From contig JAIPBH010000008.1 in the NCBI GenBank assembly GCA_021739635.1, forward strand, positions 62,001 through 126,000: a DNA stretch of 64,000 nucleotides. Reading direction: 5' to 3'. The position numbers and the translations under genes were made by a program. Shown here one piece after another: positions 1 to 9,136 of the stretch (positions are counted from its first letter, which is position 1; every line of letters begins with the position of its first letter). Below the pieces are notes generated by a model that was not told where the DNA came from, did no database searches, and worked only from the letters and a program-made list of their open reading frames with translations. The DNA comes from Flavobacteriaceae bacterium. GTDB lineage: Bacteria > Bacteroidota > Bacteroidia > Flavobacteriales > Flavobacteriaceae.

Positions 1-1
1 T

Positions 2-1018
2 GACTTCCTGACAGAAGAAATTGCAATAGACTTAGGTACAGCAAACACACTTATTATACACAATGACAAAGTTGTTGTTGATGCACCTTCTATTGTAGCA
101 AGAGATAGAGTAACTGGAAAAATAACACATGTTGGACAGGAAGCTAGTTTAATGCAAGGCAAAACTCATGAAAATATTAAAACAATAAGGCCTTTAAAAG
201 ATGGAGTTATTGCAGATTTTGATGCTTCTGAGCAAATGATAAGTATGTTTATAAAAAATATACCTGCACTAAAAAAGAGGTTTTTTACACCAGCATTAAG
301 AATGGTTATTTGTATTCCTTCTGGAATTACAGAAGTTGAAATGCGTGCGGTTAAAGAAAGCGCAGAACGCGTAAATGGTAAAGAAGTATATTTAATACAC
401 GAACCTATGGCGGCGGCTATTGGAATTGGCATAGATATTATGCAGCCAAAAGGAAATATGATTGTTGATATAGGTGGAGGAACTACCGAAATTGCTGTAA
501 TTGCCTTAGGAGGTATTGTTTGTGATAAATCTGTGAAAATAGCAGGTGATGTATTTACAAATGACATCGTTTATTACATGAGAACACAACACAACCTATA
601 TGTTGGAGAACGTACTGCTGAAAAAATAAAAATTCAAATTGGAGCAGCTACTGAAGATTTAGAACTTCCTCCAGATGATATGAGCGTTCAAGGTCGTGAT
701 TTACTAACTGGAAAACCAAAACAAGTTCAAATTTCATTCAGAGAAATTGCTAAGGCTTTAGACAAATCTATATTAAGAATTGAAGATGCCGTTATGGAAA
801 CATTGTCACAAACACCTCCAGAATTAGCAGCAGATATTTATAATACCGGTATTTATTTAGCTGGTGGTGGATCCATGCTTAGAGGTTTAGACAAGCGTTT
901 ATCTCAAAAAACAGATTTACCCGTTTACATTGCTGAAGACCCATTAAGAGCCGTTGTTAGAGGTACAGGTATTACACTAAAAAACTTAATTAAATACAAA
1001 AGCGTATTGATTAAATAG
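2..1018 (+). CDS. mreB: Rod-shape determining protein MreB (5' end outside window)
   Basis: Actin-like ATPase that polymerises under the inner membrane and positions the cell-elongation machinery. The reading frame is open from base 2, so only a few N-terminal residues are missing; the first visible residues lead into the phosphate-1 motif DLGTANT. The phosphate-2 motif (VDIGGGTTEIAV, bases about 463-500) and the C-terminal adenosine motif (LAGGGSMLRG, near 855-885) are intact. 338 codons are visible, about the usual length for MreB. It is followed 15 nt later by mreC in the classic order mreB-mreC-mreD-PBP2-rodA. The first ATG inside the window (152) is internal and not the true start. The family assignment is certain. 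Confidence 0.97.
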   Translation, partial: DFLTEEIAIDLGTANTLIIHNDKVVVDAPSIVARDRVTGKITHVGQEASLMQGKTHENIKTIRPLKDGVIADFDASEQMISMFIKNIPALKKRFFTPALRMVICIPSGITEVEMRAVKESAERVNGKEVYLIHEPMAAAIGIGIDIMQPKGNMIVDIGGGTTEIAVIALGGIVCDKSVKIAGDVFTNDIVYYMRTQHNLYVGERTAEKIKIQIGAATEDLELPPDDMSVQGRDLLTGKPKQVQISFREIAKALDKSILRIEDAVMETLSQTPPELAADIYNTGIYLAGGGSMLRGLDKRLSQKTDLPVYIAEDPLRAVVRGTGITLKNLIKYKSVLIK

Positions 1019-1033
1019 TCATATTGATTTATC

Positions 1034-1858
1034 ATGCAGCAGATTATAAATTTTATAATTCGGAACAAAACGTTTTTGTTGTTCTTGTTGCTATTTTCTA
1101 TATCACTTACTTTTACAATTCAAACACATTCATACCACAAAAGTAAGTTTATAAATTCAGCTAATTTTTTAACTGGAGGTGTTTATAATTCCATTAGCAA
1201 TATCAATCGTTATTTTGATCTTGAATATCAAAATAAAATTTTAATCGAAGAAAACAGTAAGTTAAAATCAATTTTATACAATAAAAAAAATAAAAAAGAT
1301 TCCAGTTATATTGACAATGTATCTTTCAATCATCCATACAAATTCACCACTGCTAGTGTATTAAAAAACAGCTATAGTTCATCAAAAAATGTATTGCTTC
1401 TTAACAAAGGGATTTTTAAAGGCATAAAAGAAGATTTAGGGGTTATTTCGTCAAAAGGCATTGTTGGAATTATTGACAATACAAGCAAAAAATACGCTAC
1501 CGTAATTTCTGTTTTAAATACAACAAGTAAAATTAGTGCACAACTTAAAAAAACCAATCACTTTGGCACTTTAACTTGGAATGGTCTATCTCCTTATTTT
1601 ACTCAACTTATAGACATTCCCAAAATAGCACCTGTTAAAGTTGGAGATACTATAATAACTTCTGGCCGTTCTTCAATTTTTCCTAAAGGAGTTCCGGTAG
1701 GAATTGTTCATGACTTTAAACTTGATGCTGCTGAAAATTATTATGAAATAAATATTAAGTTATTTAACGACATGACAAATATTGAGCATGTTTATGTTAT
1801 TGAAAATGTTGATGTTAACGAAATAACCAACTTATTAAAAAGTAGCACTAATGAATAG
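1034..1858 (+). CDS. mreC: Rod-shape determining protein MreC
   Basis: Periplasmic scaffold that links MreB filaments to PBP2/RodA. The 274-residue protein has a short cytoplasmic tail, one transmembrane segment (about residues 13-30), a coiled-coil stretch (about 60-85, with ENSKLKSILY) and the two-lobed beta domain that follows, including the typical GVISSKGIVGIIDNTS and SGRSSIFPKGVPVG segments. It lies 15 nt downstream of mreB and overlaps mreD by 8 nt, so translation is probably coupled. Nothing unusual was seen. Confidence 0.94.
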   Translation: MQQIINFIIRNKTFLLFLLLFSISLTFTIQTHSYHKSKFINSANFLTGGVYNSISNINRYFDLEYQNKILIEENSKLKSILYNKKNKKDSSYIDNVSFNHPYKFTTASVLKNSYSSSKNVLLLNKGIFKGIKEDLGVISSKGIVGIIDNTSKKYATVISVLNTTSKISAQLKKTNHFGTLTWNGLSPYFTQLIDIPKIAPVKVGDTIITSGRSSIFPKGVPVGIVHDFKLDAAENYYEINIKLFNDMTNIEHVYVIENVDVNEITNLLKSSTNE

Positions 1859-2357
1859 CGTATTATACACCAATATTGTGCGCTTTATTCTACTTGTAAG
1901 TTTACAAGTATTGGTATTAAACCATGTCAATTTTTTAGGTTACTTGAATCCATATCTATACATCCTTTTCATTATTCTTTTTCCTATAAAAAACAGCAGA
2001 CCCCTATTTGTTTTCTTAAGTTTTATATTTGGTCTAACTATAGATGTTTTTTTAGATTCTGGCGGTATTCATGCAGCAGCTTGTGTAAGTATTGCGTATG
2101 TTAGACCAGTTATTTTAAAGTTTTGTTTTGGAACAGTTTACGAATATCAAACCGTTAAATTTGACACTGTTGAATTTAGTTCAAAATTACTTTACATTAC
2201 CATTCTAACGATACTACATCACATCATTCTATTTTCATTGGAAATCTTTAACATTTCAAAGGTAATTTTAACAGTTCAAAAAACGTTATTCTCAAGTATA
2301 TTTACTATTATACTGTGTATTTTAGTAACCATTATTTTTAGTAGAAAAACTAAATGA
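1851..2357 (+). CDS. mreD: Rod-shape determining protein MreD
   Basis: Integral membrane component of the elongasome. The 168-residue protein is almost entirely hydrophobic, with five to six predicted membrane segments and the family-typical FGLTIDVFLDSGGIHAAA stretch (about residues 60-78). It overlaps mreC by 8 nt and the next gene by 4 nt (ATGA). The primary sequence is poorly conserved in this family, so the call depends on topology plus position between mreC and the PBP2 gene. Confidence 0.9.
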   Translation: MNSVLYTNIVRFILLVSLQVLVLNHVNFLGYLNPYLYILFIILFPIKNSRPLFVFLSFIFGLTIDVFLDSGGIHAAACVSIAYVRPVILKFCFGTVYEYQTVKFDTVEFSSKLLYITILTILHHIILFSLEIFNISKVILTVQKTLFSSIFTIILCILVTIIFSRKTK

Positions 2358-4285
2358 GAAAATTTTTACTTTTTTTTATAATAATTGCTGTTGGTGTCAT
2401 ATTTATTTTTAGGCTTTTTTACTTGCAAGTTTATACTTCACAAACTCATGATTTGTATGAAGATAATGCCATAAGAAAAGTATTTGATTACCCTAAACGC
2501 GGATTTGTTTTTGATAGAAATGGCGAACTTTTGGTTTCAAACCAGCCATCATATGATGTCATGTTTATTCCTAGAGATGTAAAGCCATTAGATACTTTAG
2601 AGTTTTGTGAGTTACTAAAAATCAATAAAGATCAATTTATTGAAATTTATAATAAAGCATATCGCTATTCACCTTGGCTTCCATCTGTTTTTATTCCACA
2701 TTTATCAAAAGAAGATTATGCAGCTCTTCAAGAAAAAATGCGAAAATATGAAGGATTCTACATTCAAAAACGTTCTATAAGATACTATCAAACCACCATT
2801 GGAGCTAACGTTTTAGGCGATATAGGTGAAGTAAATAATGCTATTATTGAAAAACAGCCGTATTATAAAATGGGCGATTTAATTGGCAAACAAGGTATTG
2901 AACTTTCATATGAAAAAACTTTAAGAGGCGTAAAAGGCATTAAGTTTATTCAAAAAGATAGATTTAACAGAGATATTGGGCCCTATAAAAATGGTATTTA
3001 TGACACGTTACCACAACCAGGAGAAGATATAACCATAACAATTGACGCCACCTTACAAGCCTATGGTGAGTTATTAATGCAAAATAAACATGGAGGCATT
3101 ATAGCTATTGAACCAAGCACTGGCGAGATACTTACTATGATATCAACACCAACTTACAACCCTAATTTACTGGTTGGTCGTCAACGTTCTGCAAATTTCT
3201 CAAAGCTATATAACGATACTATCAATAGACCATTATACGATCGTGGGCTTCAAGCCATGTATCCACCAGGTTCTCCTTTTAAAATTTTGAATGCCCTAAT
3301 TGGATTACAAGAAGGTGTTGTTACTACTGAAGATCGTTTTAGCTGTAATCATGGTTATAGTTATGGTGGCAGAAAAATGGGATGCCATGGTCACCCAAGC
3401 CCACTTGCTATGAATGGTGGCATTTATAATTCATGTAATGCCTATTTTGCTAATGTTTATAGAAGAATTATTGATAAATATAAAGATCCAGCAATAGGAA
3501 TGGATATTTGGAGTAATCATGTAAAAAGTTTTGGTTTAGGAAATTATTTAAATAATGATTTATCTGTTGGTCAACCAGGCAAAATACCAAACAGTAAAAC
3601 GTATGACCAGCTATATGGCAAAAATAGATGGGGAAGCACCTACAACTTATCAAACTCAATTGGACAAGGTGAAGTATTAACAACACCCATACAGTTAGCT
3701 AATATGGTAGCTACCATTGGCAATAGAGGTTATTATTTCACACCTCATATTATTAAAAAAATTGAAGGAGAAACTATTGACCCTAAATATACCACACCAA
3801 ATCACACAACTATTGATAAACAATATTTTGAACCTATAGTTCAAGGCATGTTTGATGTTTACAATTTCGGAACCGCTTCAACTGTTCAAATACCAGGAAT
3901 TGAAATTTGTGGAAAAACTGGAACAGCAGAAAACTTTACCAAAATAAATGGAGTAAAAACTCAATTAACTGACCATTCCATTTTTGTAGCCTTTGCGCCT
4001 AAAGATAATCCTAAAATAGCTATTGCCGTTTTTGTTGAAAATGGTTATTGGGGTAGCCGTTTTGCTGGTAGAATTGCTAGCTTAATGATAGAAAAGTACA
4101 TTAAAGGTTATATTACCAGAACAGATATGGAAGATTGGATTTTAACTCATAGCTTAGAAAATGAATATACAAAGCCTTATTCTGGCGAACCTTTTGGTAT
4201 AAATGGGGCATCAACATCACAAGTAATTCCCTTAGACGAATCATTAAGATCTAAAAAACCTGAAGACTCCAACATCAAACAATAA
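2354..4285 (+). CDS. mrdA: Penicillin-binding protein 2 (elongation transpeptidase)
   Basis: Peptidoglycan transpeptidase that cross-links the side wall together with RodA. It has one N-terminal membrane anchor (about residues 4-27), a dimerisation domain, and a transpeptidase domain with the three active-site motifs: SxxK as SPFK (Ser307, Lys310), SxN as SCN (360-362) and KTG (521-523). Its 643 residues are typical. The Asp/Pro-rich C-terminal tail after about residue 610 is probably disordered. The ATG overlaps the mreD stop by 4 nt, and rodA starts 4 nt after its stop. It is the expected beta-lactam target, although the sequence says nothing about susceptibility. Confidence 0.96.
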   Translation: MRKFLLFFIIIAVGVIFIFRLFYLQVYTSQTHDLYEDNAIRKVFDYPKRGFVFDRNGELLVSNQPSYDVMFIPRDVKPLDTLEFCELLKINKDQFIEIYNKAYRYSPWLPSVFIPHLSKEDYAALQEKMRKYEGFYIQKRSIRYYQTTIGANVLGDIGEVNNAIIEKQPYYKMGDLIGKQGIELSYEKTLRGVKGIKFIQKDRFNRDIGPYKNGIYDTLPQPGEDITITIDATLQAYGELLMQNKHGGIIAIEPSTGEILTMISTPTYNPNLLVGRQRSANFSKLYNDTINRPLYDRGLQAMYPPGSPFKILNALIGLQEGVVTTEDRFSCNHGYSYGGRKMGCHGHPSPLAMNGGIYNSCNAYFANVYRRIIDKYKDPAIGMDIWSNHVKSFGLGNYLNNDLSVGQPGKIPNSKTYDQLYGKNRWGSTYNLSNSIGQGEVLTTPIQLANMVATIGNRGYYFTPHIIKKIEGETIDPKYTTPNHTTIDKQYFEPIVQGMFDVYNFGTASTVQIPGIEICGKTGTAENFTKINGVKTQLTDHSIFVAFAPKDNPKIAIAVFVENGYWGSRFAGRIASLMIEKYIKGYITRTDMEDWILTHSLENEYTKPYSGEPFGINGASTSQVIPLDESLRSKKPEDSNIKQ

Positions 4286-4289
4286 GAAA

Positions 4290-5567
4290 ATGCTTAGAGA
4301 AACTCATAGACATTACAAATTTGATTGGATTACCATTTTTTTGTTCCTTCTTCTTGTAGGCTTTGGTTGGTTAAATATCTTATCGGCCTCTCATACCACA
4401 GAAACCATTGATTATTGGAACTTTTCAGAACCTTATGGAAAACAGCTTATGTTTATTTTTTTAACCTTAGGCTTAATTGTTCTTGTTTTATCAATAGATT
4501 CTAAATTTTATGAACGCTTTTCAAGTGTTATTTACATAATATCTATGCTGTCATTAGTTGGTCTATTTCTTTTTGGAAAAAACGTAAATGGTGCTACTTC
4601 ATGGTATGCTATTGGTGGCATGACCTTGCAGCCAAGTGAATTTGCAAAAACAGCAACTGCATTAGCTGTAGCAAAATATGTTAGTGATATGAATACCGAT
4701 ATTCATAAATTTAAAGACCAAATACAAAGTTTTCTGCTTTTTGCTATTCCAGCAATTTTAGTACTGTTACAAAATGACGCGGGAAGCACCATTGTTTATG
4801 CAGCTTTTATTTTTGTTTTGTACAGAGAAGGATTGCCAAAAATATATTTAATTTTAGGTATTGCAATAGTAATTTTATCTTTATTTTCTTTAAAATTCGG
4901 CGCTTTAATAACTTCCATAGTTGCAGCGATAGTACTTTTTGCAAATCATTTTTTTACAAGAAAAAAACCTTCGTTAATTCAACCAATTTTAATTTTATTA
5001 GCTTGTATTGTTTTGTCATCAAGTATTAAATTCTTTTATCAAAATGTTTTACAACCACATCAAAAGGATAGAATAAGTCTTTGGTTAAGGTTAGAAAAAG
5101 ATCCTGTTAAACTTGAGGTCATGAAAAAGACCTTTGCTTATAATTTAAATGAATCAGAAAAAGCCATTAGTTCTGGCGGTGTAACGGGAAAAGGCTTTCT
5201 AGAAGGCACCAGAACCACAGGAAAGTTTGTGCCAGAACAGCATACCGATTATATTTTTAGCACTGTTGGCGAAGAATGGGGTTTTTTAGGAAGCTCTATG
5301 GTTGTTATCGTTTTTGTATTATTACTAATTAGAATTCTTCATTTAGCCGAATTACAAAAATCTCAATTTAGCCGCATGTATGGTTATGGCGTAGCTTCAA
5401 TATTTTTTATGCATTTTATGATAAATGTAGGAATGGTCATGGGCTTAATTCCAACAATTGGTATTCCATTGCCTCTATTTAGCTATGGTGGATCTGGCTT
5501 ATGGGGCTTTACTATTTTACTCTTTATATTTATTAAATTAGATTCTAACCGAATTAATGAATGGTAA
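4290..5567 (+). CDS. rodA: SEDS glycosyltransferase RodA
   Basis: Lipid II polymerase of the SEDS family that makes glycan strands for PBP2. The 425 residues contain about ten membrane segments. The long periplasmic loop carries GGVTGKGFLEG and EQHTDYIFSTVGEEWGF, where the Asp of HTDY is the family's essential residue. The C-terminal segment (IPTIGIPLPLFSYGGSG) is diagnostic of RodA/FtsW. Its position directly after PBP2 identifies it as RodA rather than FtsW. Confidence 0.96.
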   Translation: MLRETHRHYKFDWITIFLFLLLVGFGWLNILSASHTTETIDYWNFSEPYGKQLMFIFLTLGLIVLVLSIDSKFYERFSSVIYIISMLSLVGLFLFGKNVNGATSWYAIGGMTLQPSEFAKTATALAVAKYVSDMNTDIHKFKDQIQSFLLFAIPAILVLLQNDAGSTIVYAAFIFVLYREGLPKIYLILGIAIVILSLFSLKFGALITSIVAAIVLFANHFFTRKKPSLIQPILILLACIVLSSSIKFFYQNVLQPHQKDRISLWLRLEKDPVKLEVMKKTFAYNLNESEKAISSGGVTGKGFLEGTRTTGKFVPEQHTDYIFSTVGEEWGFLGSSMVVIVFVLLLIRILHLAELQKSQFSRMYGYGVASIFFMHFMINVGMVMGLIPTIGIPLPLFSYGGSGLWGFTILLFIFIKLDSNRINEW

Positions 5568-5583
5568 TTTTTAAATTAACTTC

Positions 5584-6231
5584 ATGAAAAAAATCATTTT
5601 ATATTTAATTTTAGCCTTTACTATTTCCAACTGTTCAAGTGTTAAAACAGGTCAGCAAAAAGAGGGTATTTTAAATTCATTTTCTAAGAATGAAATACAA
5701 ATGATTCTGTCATCAGACTCTTTAACATCTATGCGTGTTTACAAAATAACTAATAAAAGTGATTCCTTATTATTAAGAAAAAAAAGTAGTTATATAAAAC
5801 CAAACCCTAATGACCCCATACAAAAAGCTTTTATAAAACGTCTTTACAAAACGGTTACAGACAGTTTATCTTTAGGAGTTGGAATTGCTGCATCACAAGT
5901 TGGTATTTTAAAAAATATTATATGGGTTCAACGTTTTGATAAAGAAAATTTTCCGTTTGAAGTTTATTTAAATCCTATGATTACTGGTTATTCAGAAAAG
6001 AAACAGATCTATAAAGAAGGTTGTTTATCAATTCCTAACAGAAGTGAAACATTAAATAACAGATCTTATTCTATTGTTATTGTTTATGACACTGAAAATG
6101 GTGAACATAATACTGAAACTGTTGAAGGATTTACATCTGTAATTTTCCAGCATGAAATTGACCACTTAAATGGCATTTTGTATTTAGACCATCTTACTAA
6201 AGAAATAAAAGATGCTAAAAAACCGAATTAA
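5584..6231 (+). CDS. Peptide-deformylase-like lipoprotein (predicted exported)
   Basis: The C-terminal part is a recognisable peptide deformylase with all three metal/catalytic motifs: GVGIAASQ (98-105), EGCLS (145-149, metal ligand Cys147) and HEIDH (190-194, ligands His190 and His194, catalytic Glu191). Cytosolic deformylases begin near their first motif, but here about 90 residues precede it, and the first 17 form a typical Bacteroidota lipoprotein signal: basic start, hydrophobic core, then ISNC with Cys17. The 215-residue protein is therefore predicted to reside in the envelope, where no formyl-methionine substrate is expected. It follows rodA by 16 nt, probably in the same operon, and converges with gldC. 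Its function is unknown; it may have been recruited as a metallopeptidase or amidase. Confidence 0.8.
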   Translation: MKKIILYLILAFTISNCSSVKTGQQKEGILNSFSKNEIQMILSSDSLTSMRVYKITNKSDSLLLRKKSSYIKPNPNDPIQKAFIKRLYKTVTDSLSLGVGIAASQVGILKNIIWVQRFDKENFPFEVYLNPMITGYSEKKQIYKEGCLSIPNRSETLNNRSYSIVIVYDTENGEHNTETVEGFTSVIFQHEIDHLNGILYLDHLTKEIKDAKKPN

Positions 6232-6232
6232 T

Positions 6233-6568
6233 TTATTTTTTAATCTCTAATTTTTCGGCAAAATAATCACAAAAATCTTTCATGGTAGCTGTCATTTTTT
6301 CATCTTGTGTTGCTCTATTAAAAGTATCACTCATGGCTACTAAAGTTTGATGAAAAAACACTTTCATCTCGTCAACAGGCATTTCTTTTGTCCATAAATC
6401 AATGCGTAAAGTTTCTTGAGCTTGAGAATCCCAAACAGACAACATCATAGCTTTAGCTTCTTCATTACTCACACCTCCATCTTGAGCTGTCCAAAATAAT
6501 TTTTCAGGAACTCTGTTTTCATCTAGTTCAACAGTTAGCTCAATTTTAGATTTAATTTTATTTGGCAT
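6233..6568 (-). CDS. gldC: Gliding motility protein GldC
   Basis: Small soluble protein (111 residues) of the Bacteroidota gliding machinery. It stabilises or assists the GldB-linked complex and its biochemical role is unknown. The sequence begins MPNKIKSKIELTVELDENRVPEKLFW, shown here in part, and contains the conserved SNEEAKAMMLSVWD stretch. The ATG overlaps the gldB stop by one base (TAATG), so translation is coupled. It has no signal peptide. Adjacency to gldB and nadE is the usual flavobacterial arrangement. Confidence 0.93.
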   Translation of the reverse strand: MPNKIKSKIELTVELDENRVPEKLFWTAQDGGVSNEEAKAMMLSVWDSQAQETLRIDLWTKEMPVDEMKVFFHQTLVAMSDTFNRATQDEKMTATMKDFCDYFAEKLEIKK

Positions 6569-7530
6569 TATTTACTTGGTTTAAACTTTGAATAATTAAA
6601 AATATCTTCAGAAGAGGTTATAAGCATATCTTTTAATGACACATCATTATTTTTCATATAAGCTCTAACTATTTGCCAACCCATATATTGCCCTAATCTG
6701 CCAGGAGATTGACTATCAATTTCTTCTAAATAAAATTTTGTAAAAGGTGCTGGGTTAATAAATCTGCCAGGTAATTTTGAATCTGTGCTAAATAGTAATT
6801 CTCGTTCAACAAAATATCGCCAAATATAGCTTTCATTAACATGAGCCCAATCTAGCTGCTCATTGGTATAACCTATACGTTCTGCCTCTGTTTTAAAAGG
6901 AATTACTAAATCTTTAAAATACAGTTGCTTACCAAAATAAATCATCTCATCAAGTAAGGTTTTATTTTGCCCTTGATATATATATATTTTTGCGTATTCT
7001 GTTGCTAAATCAACCACTATATTAGTTTTATTAAAATCTTCTCTAATATATTTTTGAATACCTTGATAGAATTCATGATTACTTCCTAAATAAGTATCAA
7101 TGGAAATTAAAGCTATTGTATCGGTTACAATAATCTTATTTCTATAATCAACAAAAGAGGTTGTAGTAATTATTCTTGGAGGATAAAATACTGGAAAATA
7201 AAATTTTATATGCTTAAATAAAGAATTAATTTCTTTTTGTTGTCCATCAATATTAGGAAAAGCTTTTGATACTTCTTCAAATAATTTAATTTGAAGTGTA
7301 TCTTGTGTTTTTGCAATCCAAAATGAATCCGCATATTTTTTTGAAAACATAAACGGGTAATCTTGCTTTAGTTTTGGTAAATTTTTATCATTTACTTGAC
7401 TAAACAATTTATCAAATCGTTCAACAACAACATCCATTGGAATCTTTTCAATTTCTTGTTCTAGTTGATTATCATTTTTACATGAAACAATCATTGTTAA
7501 AAGAAATAATACTAAAATTACCTTTTTCAT
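6568..7530 (-). CDS. gldB: Gliding motility lipoprotein GldB
   Basis: Envelope lipoprotein required for gliding in flavobacteria. The 320-residue product has an N-terminal lipoprotein signal (basic KK, hydrophobic core, IVSC with Cys17) followed by a GldB domain with the conserved RFD, YPFMF and LGQYMGWQIVRAYM segments. It is co-transcribed with gldC and diverges from nadE. No enzymatic motif is evident. Confidence 0.93.
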   Translation of the reverse strand: MKKVILVLFLLTMIVSCKNDNQLEQEIEKIPMDVVVERFDKLFSQVNDKNLPKLKQDYPFMFSKKYADSFWIAKTQDTLQIKLFEEVSKAFPNIDGQQKEINSLFKHIKFYFPVFYPPRIITTTSFVDYRNKIIVTDTIALISIDTYLGSNHEFYQGIQKYIREDFNKTNIVVDLATEYAKIYIYQGQNKTLLDEMIYFGKQLYFKDLVIPFKTEAERIGYTNEQLDWAHVNESYIWRYFVERELLFSTDSKLPGRFINPAPFTKFYLEEIDSQSPGRLGQYMGWQIVRAYMKNNDVSLKDMLITSSEDIFNYSKFKPSK

Positions 7531-7575
7531 ATAAAACTTAAACGTTCTAAATTTTTATTAATTGAGCGATTCCCT

Positions 7576-7583
7576 TATTTTTG
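7576..7583 (+). promoter_or_regulatory. Candidate -7 promoter element of nadE
   Basis: TATTTTTG matches the Bacteroidota -7 consensus TAnnTTTG, 39 nt before the proposed nadE ATG. A clear -33 TTTG at the right distance was not seen, so this is tentative. If correct, the in-frame TTG at 7581 lies inside the promoter and cannot be the start codon. Confidence 0.35.
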
Positions 7584-7622
7584 TTTGCAAATGTACTATT
7601 CTTTGATTTAAAATCATTTAAA

Positions 7623-8411
7623 ATGCAAACAGAAAAAGTTGTTGACCACATTGTAAATTGGTTAAAAGATTATGCTACAAACGCTAAAATGAATGGTTTT
7701 GTTATTGGCATATCTGGTGGAATAGATTCGGCCGTTACCTCTACTCTTTGTACTAAAACCGGATTACCCCTTTTATGTTTAGAAATGCCTATTCATCAAG
7801 CACCTTCACAAGTAAGCAGAGCATTAAATCATATTGACTGGTTAAAAAATAACTTTGACAAAGTGCGTATGATAAACGTAAACTTAACTCCTGTTTTTGA
7901 TAGTTTAGTAGCATCATTACCTAAAGTTGAAAATGAAGAAGACCGCTTTATGTCATTAGCAAACACAAGAGCAAGATTACGAATGACTTCGCTTTATTAT
8001 TTTGCAGCATTAGAAAAACTTTTAGTAGCCGGAACTGGTAACAAAGTAGAAGATTTTGGTGTTGGTTTTTATACCAAATATGGCGATGGCGGTGTTGATT
8101 TAAGCCCAATTGCAGATTTATTAAAAACTGAGGTTTATACCATTGCAAAATATTTAGGTATTAATGAAGACATTATAAGAGCTGCTCCTACAGATGGCCT
8201 TTGGGGTGATGACAGAACCGATGAAGACCAAATTGGAGCAAGTTATCCTGAGCTTGAATGGGCTATGAAAATGAATAATGAAGGCAAAACTATGAATGAT
8301 TTTAAAGGAAGAGAGCAAGAAGTTTTTAAAATATACAAGCGATATAATAGTGCCAATAAACACAAAATGGATCCCATACCAGTTTGCAGTATTCCAAATG
8401 AATTATTATAA
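7623..8411 (+). CDS. nadE: Ammonia-dependent NAD(+) synthetase
   Basis: Catalyses ATP-dependent amidation of deamido-NAD to NAD. The PP-loop SGGIDS (residues 31-36 from this start) and the downstream substrate segments (AGTGNKVEDFGVGFYTKYGDGG, in part, and the acidic LWGDDRTDEDQIG) are present. With 262 residues it has no glutaminase domain, so free ammonia is the expected nitrogen source. I chose the ATG at 7623; the frame stays open upstream to 7581, but that region holds a promoter-like box. Divergent from gldB, as in other flavobacteria. Confidence 0.94.
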   Translation: MQTEKVVDHIVNWLKDYATNAKMNGFVIGISGGIDSAVTSTLCTKTGLPLLCLEMPIHQAPSQVSRALNHIDWLKNNFDKVRMINVNLTPVFDSLVASLPKVENEEDRFMSLANTRARLRMTSLYYFAALEKLLVAGTGNKVEDFGVGFYTKYGDGGVDLSPIADLLKTEVYTIAKYLGINEDIIRAAPTDGLWGDDRTDEDQIGASYPELEWAMKMNNEGKTMNDFKGREQEVFKIYKRYNSANKHKMDPIPVCSIPNELL

Positions 8412-8509
8412 AAATTGTATTATTGTCAAATTATTCCTATATTTACTTCGATTATAATTATTTAATGCTTTCCCTAAAGCACTCTCATAACCATTAAAAT
8501 CAACCAAAT

Positions 8510-9136
8510 ATGATTAAATTATTAATAGCAGATTACCATCCAATCGTTAGAAAAGGGTTGGAATTACTTTTTTCCGCATCATCAAATATTCAAGTTGTTG
8601 GAAGTCTTGATGATGGCGAAGCCATTATTGATTTTATTAAAAAAAATCCAGTTGATATTATTTTAACTGAAATTGATTTACCAAAACTTAATGGGCTAAC
8701 TGTTTTAAGACTCTTAAAAAACGAATTTCCTACTATTAAAACTATCATTTTTAGCGCACAACCTGAAGAGGTTTATGCTATTAATGCTATTAAAGCAGGA
8801 GCTTCTGGTTACGTTTCTAAAGCTGTAAATATCATTACAATTAATGAAGCCATTTTAAAAGTAAACGAAGGTGGCATTTATTTAAGTGATGAAATTAATC
8901 AACAGATAAAACTTGACAAACGTGTTAATAAAACAGGTTCTTATTACAAAAAACTCTCTACTAGAGAAGCTGAAGTATTAAAACTTCTATGTGTAGGTAA
9001 GAAAAATAAAGAAGTAGCTAAAGAATTAAATGTTAATGAAAAAACCATTAGCACTTACAAAGCTAGATTAATGCGAAAATTAAAAGTAACTAACTTAGTT
9101 GATTTAGTAAACCAAGCAAAAGTCGCAAACTTATAA
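8510..9136 (+). CDS. LuxR/NarL-type regulator with atypical receiver domain
   Basis: Transcription regulator of 208 residues: receiver domain (about 1-120) and a C-terminal LuxR-type helix-turn-helix (about 145-205, LSTREAEVLKLLCVGKKNKE followed by KTISTYKARLMRKL). The receiver is not canonical. The phospho-acceptor position, Asp in NarL relatives, is Glu54 (TEIDLPKLNG), and one of the two N-terminal acidic residues is Tyr9 (ADYHP where ADDHP is usual). The conserved Ser/Thr (FSAQ) and Lys (GYVSKA) remain. Glu could act as a phosphomimic, giving phosphorylation-independent activity. No sensor kinase gene is adjacent. Its stop codon overlaps the convergent dnaG by 6 nt. Confidence 0.88.
   Translation: MIKLLIADYHPIVRKGLELLFSASSNIQVVGSLDDGEAIIDFIKKNPVDIILTEIDLPKLNGLTVLRLLKNEFPTIKTIIFSAQPEEVYAINAIKAGASGYVSKAVNIITINEAILKVNEGGIYLSDEINQQIKLDKRVNKTGSYYKKLSTREAEVLKLLCVGKKNKEVAKELNVNEKTISTYKARLMRKLKVTNLVDLVNQAKVANL

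Noticed and set aside
8466-8481. TGCTTT-CCCT-AAAGCA hairpin before the regulator gene
   Set aside because: Short stem, no T tract and no alternative pairing; not enough for a terminator or riboswitch.
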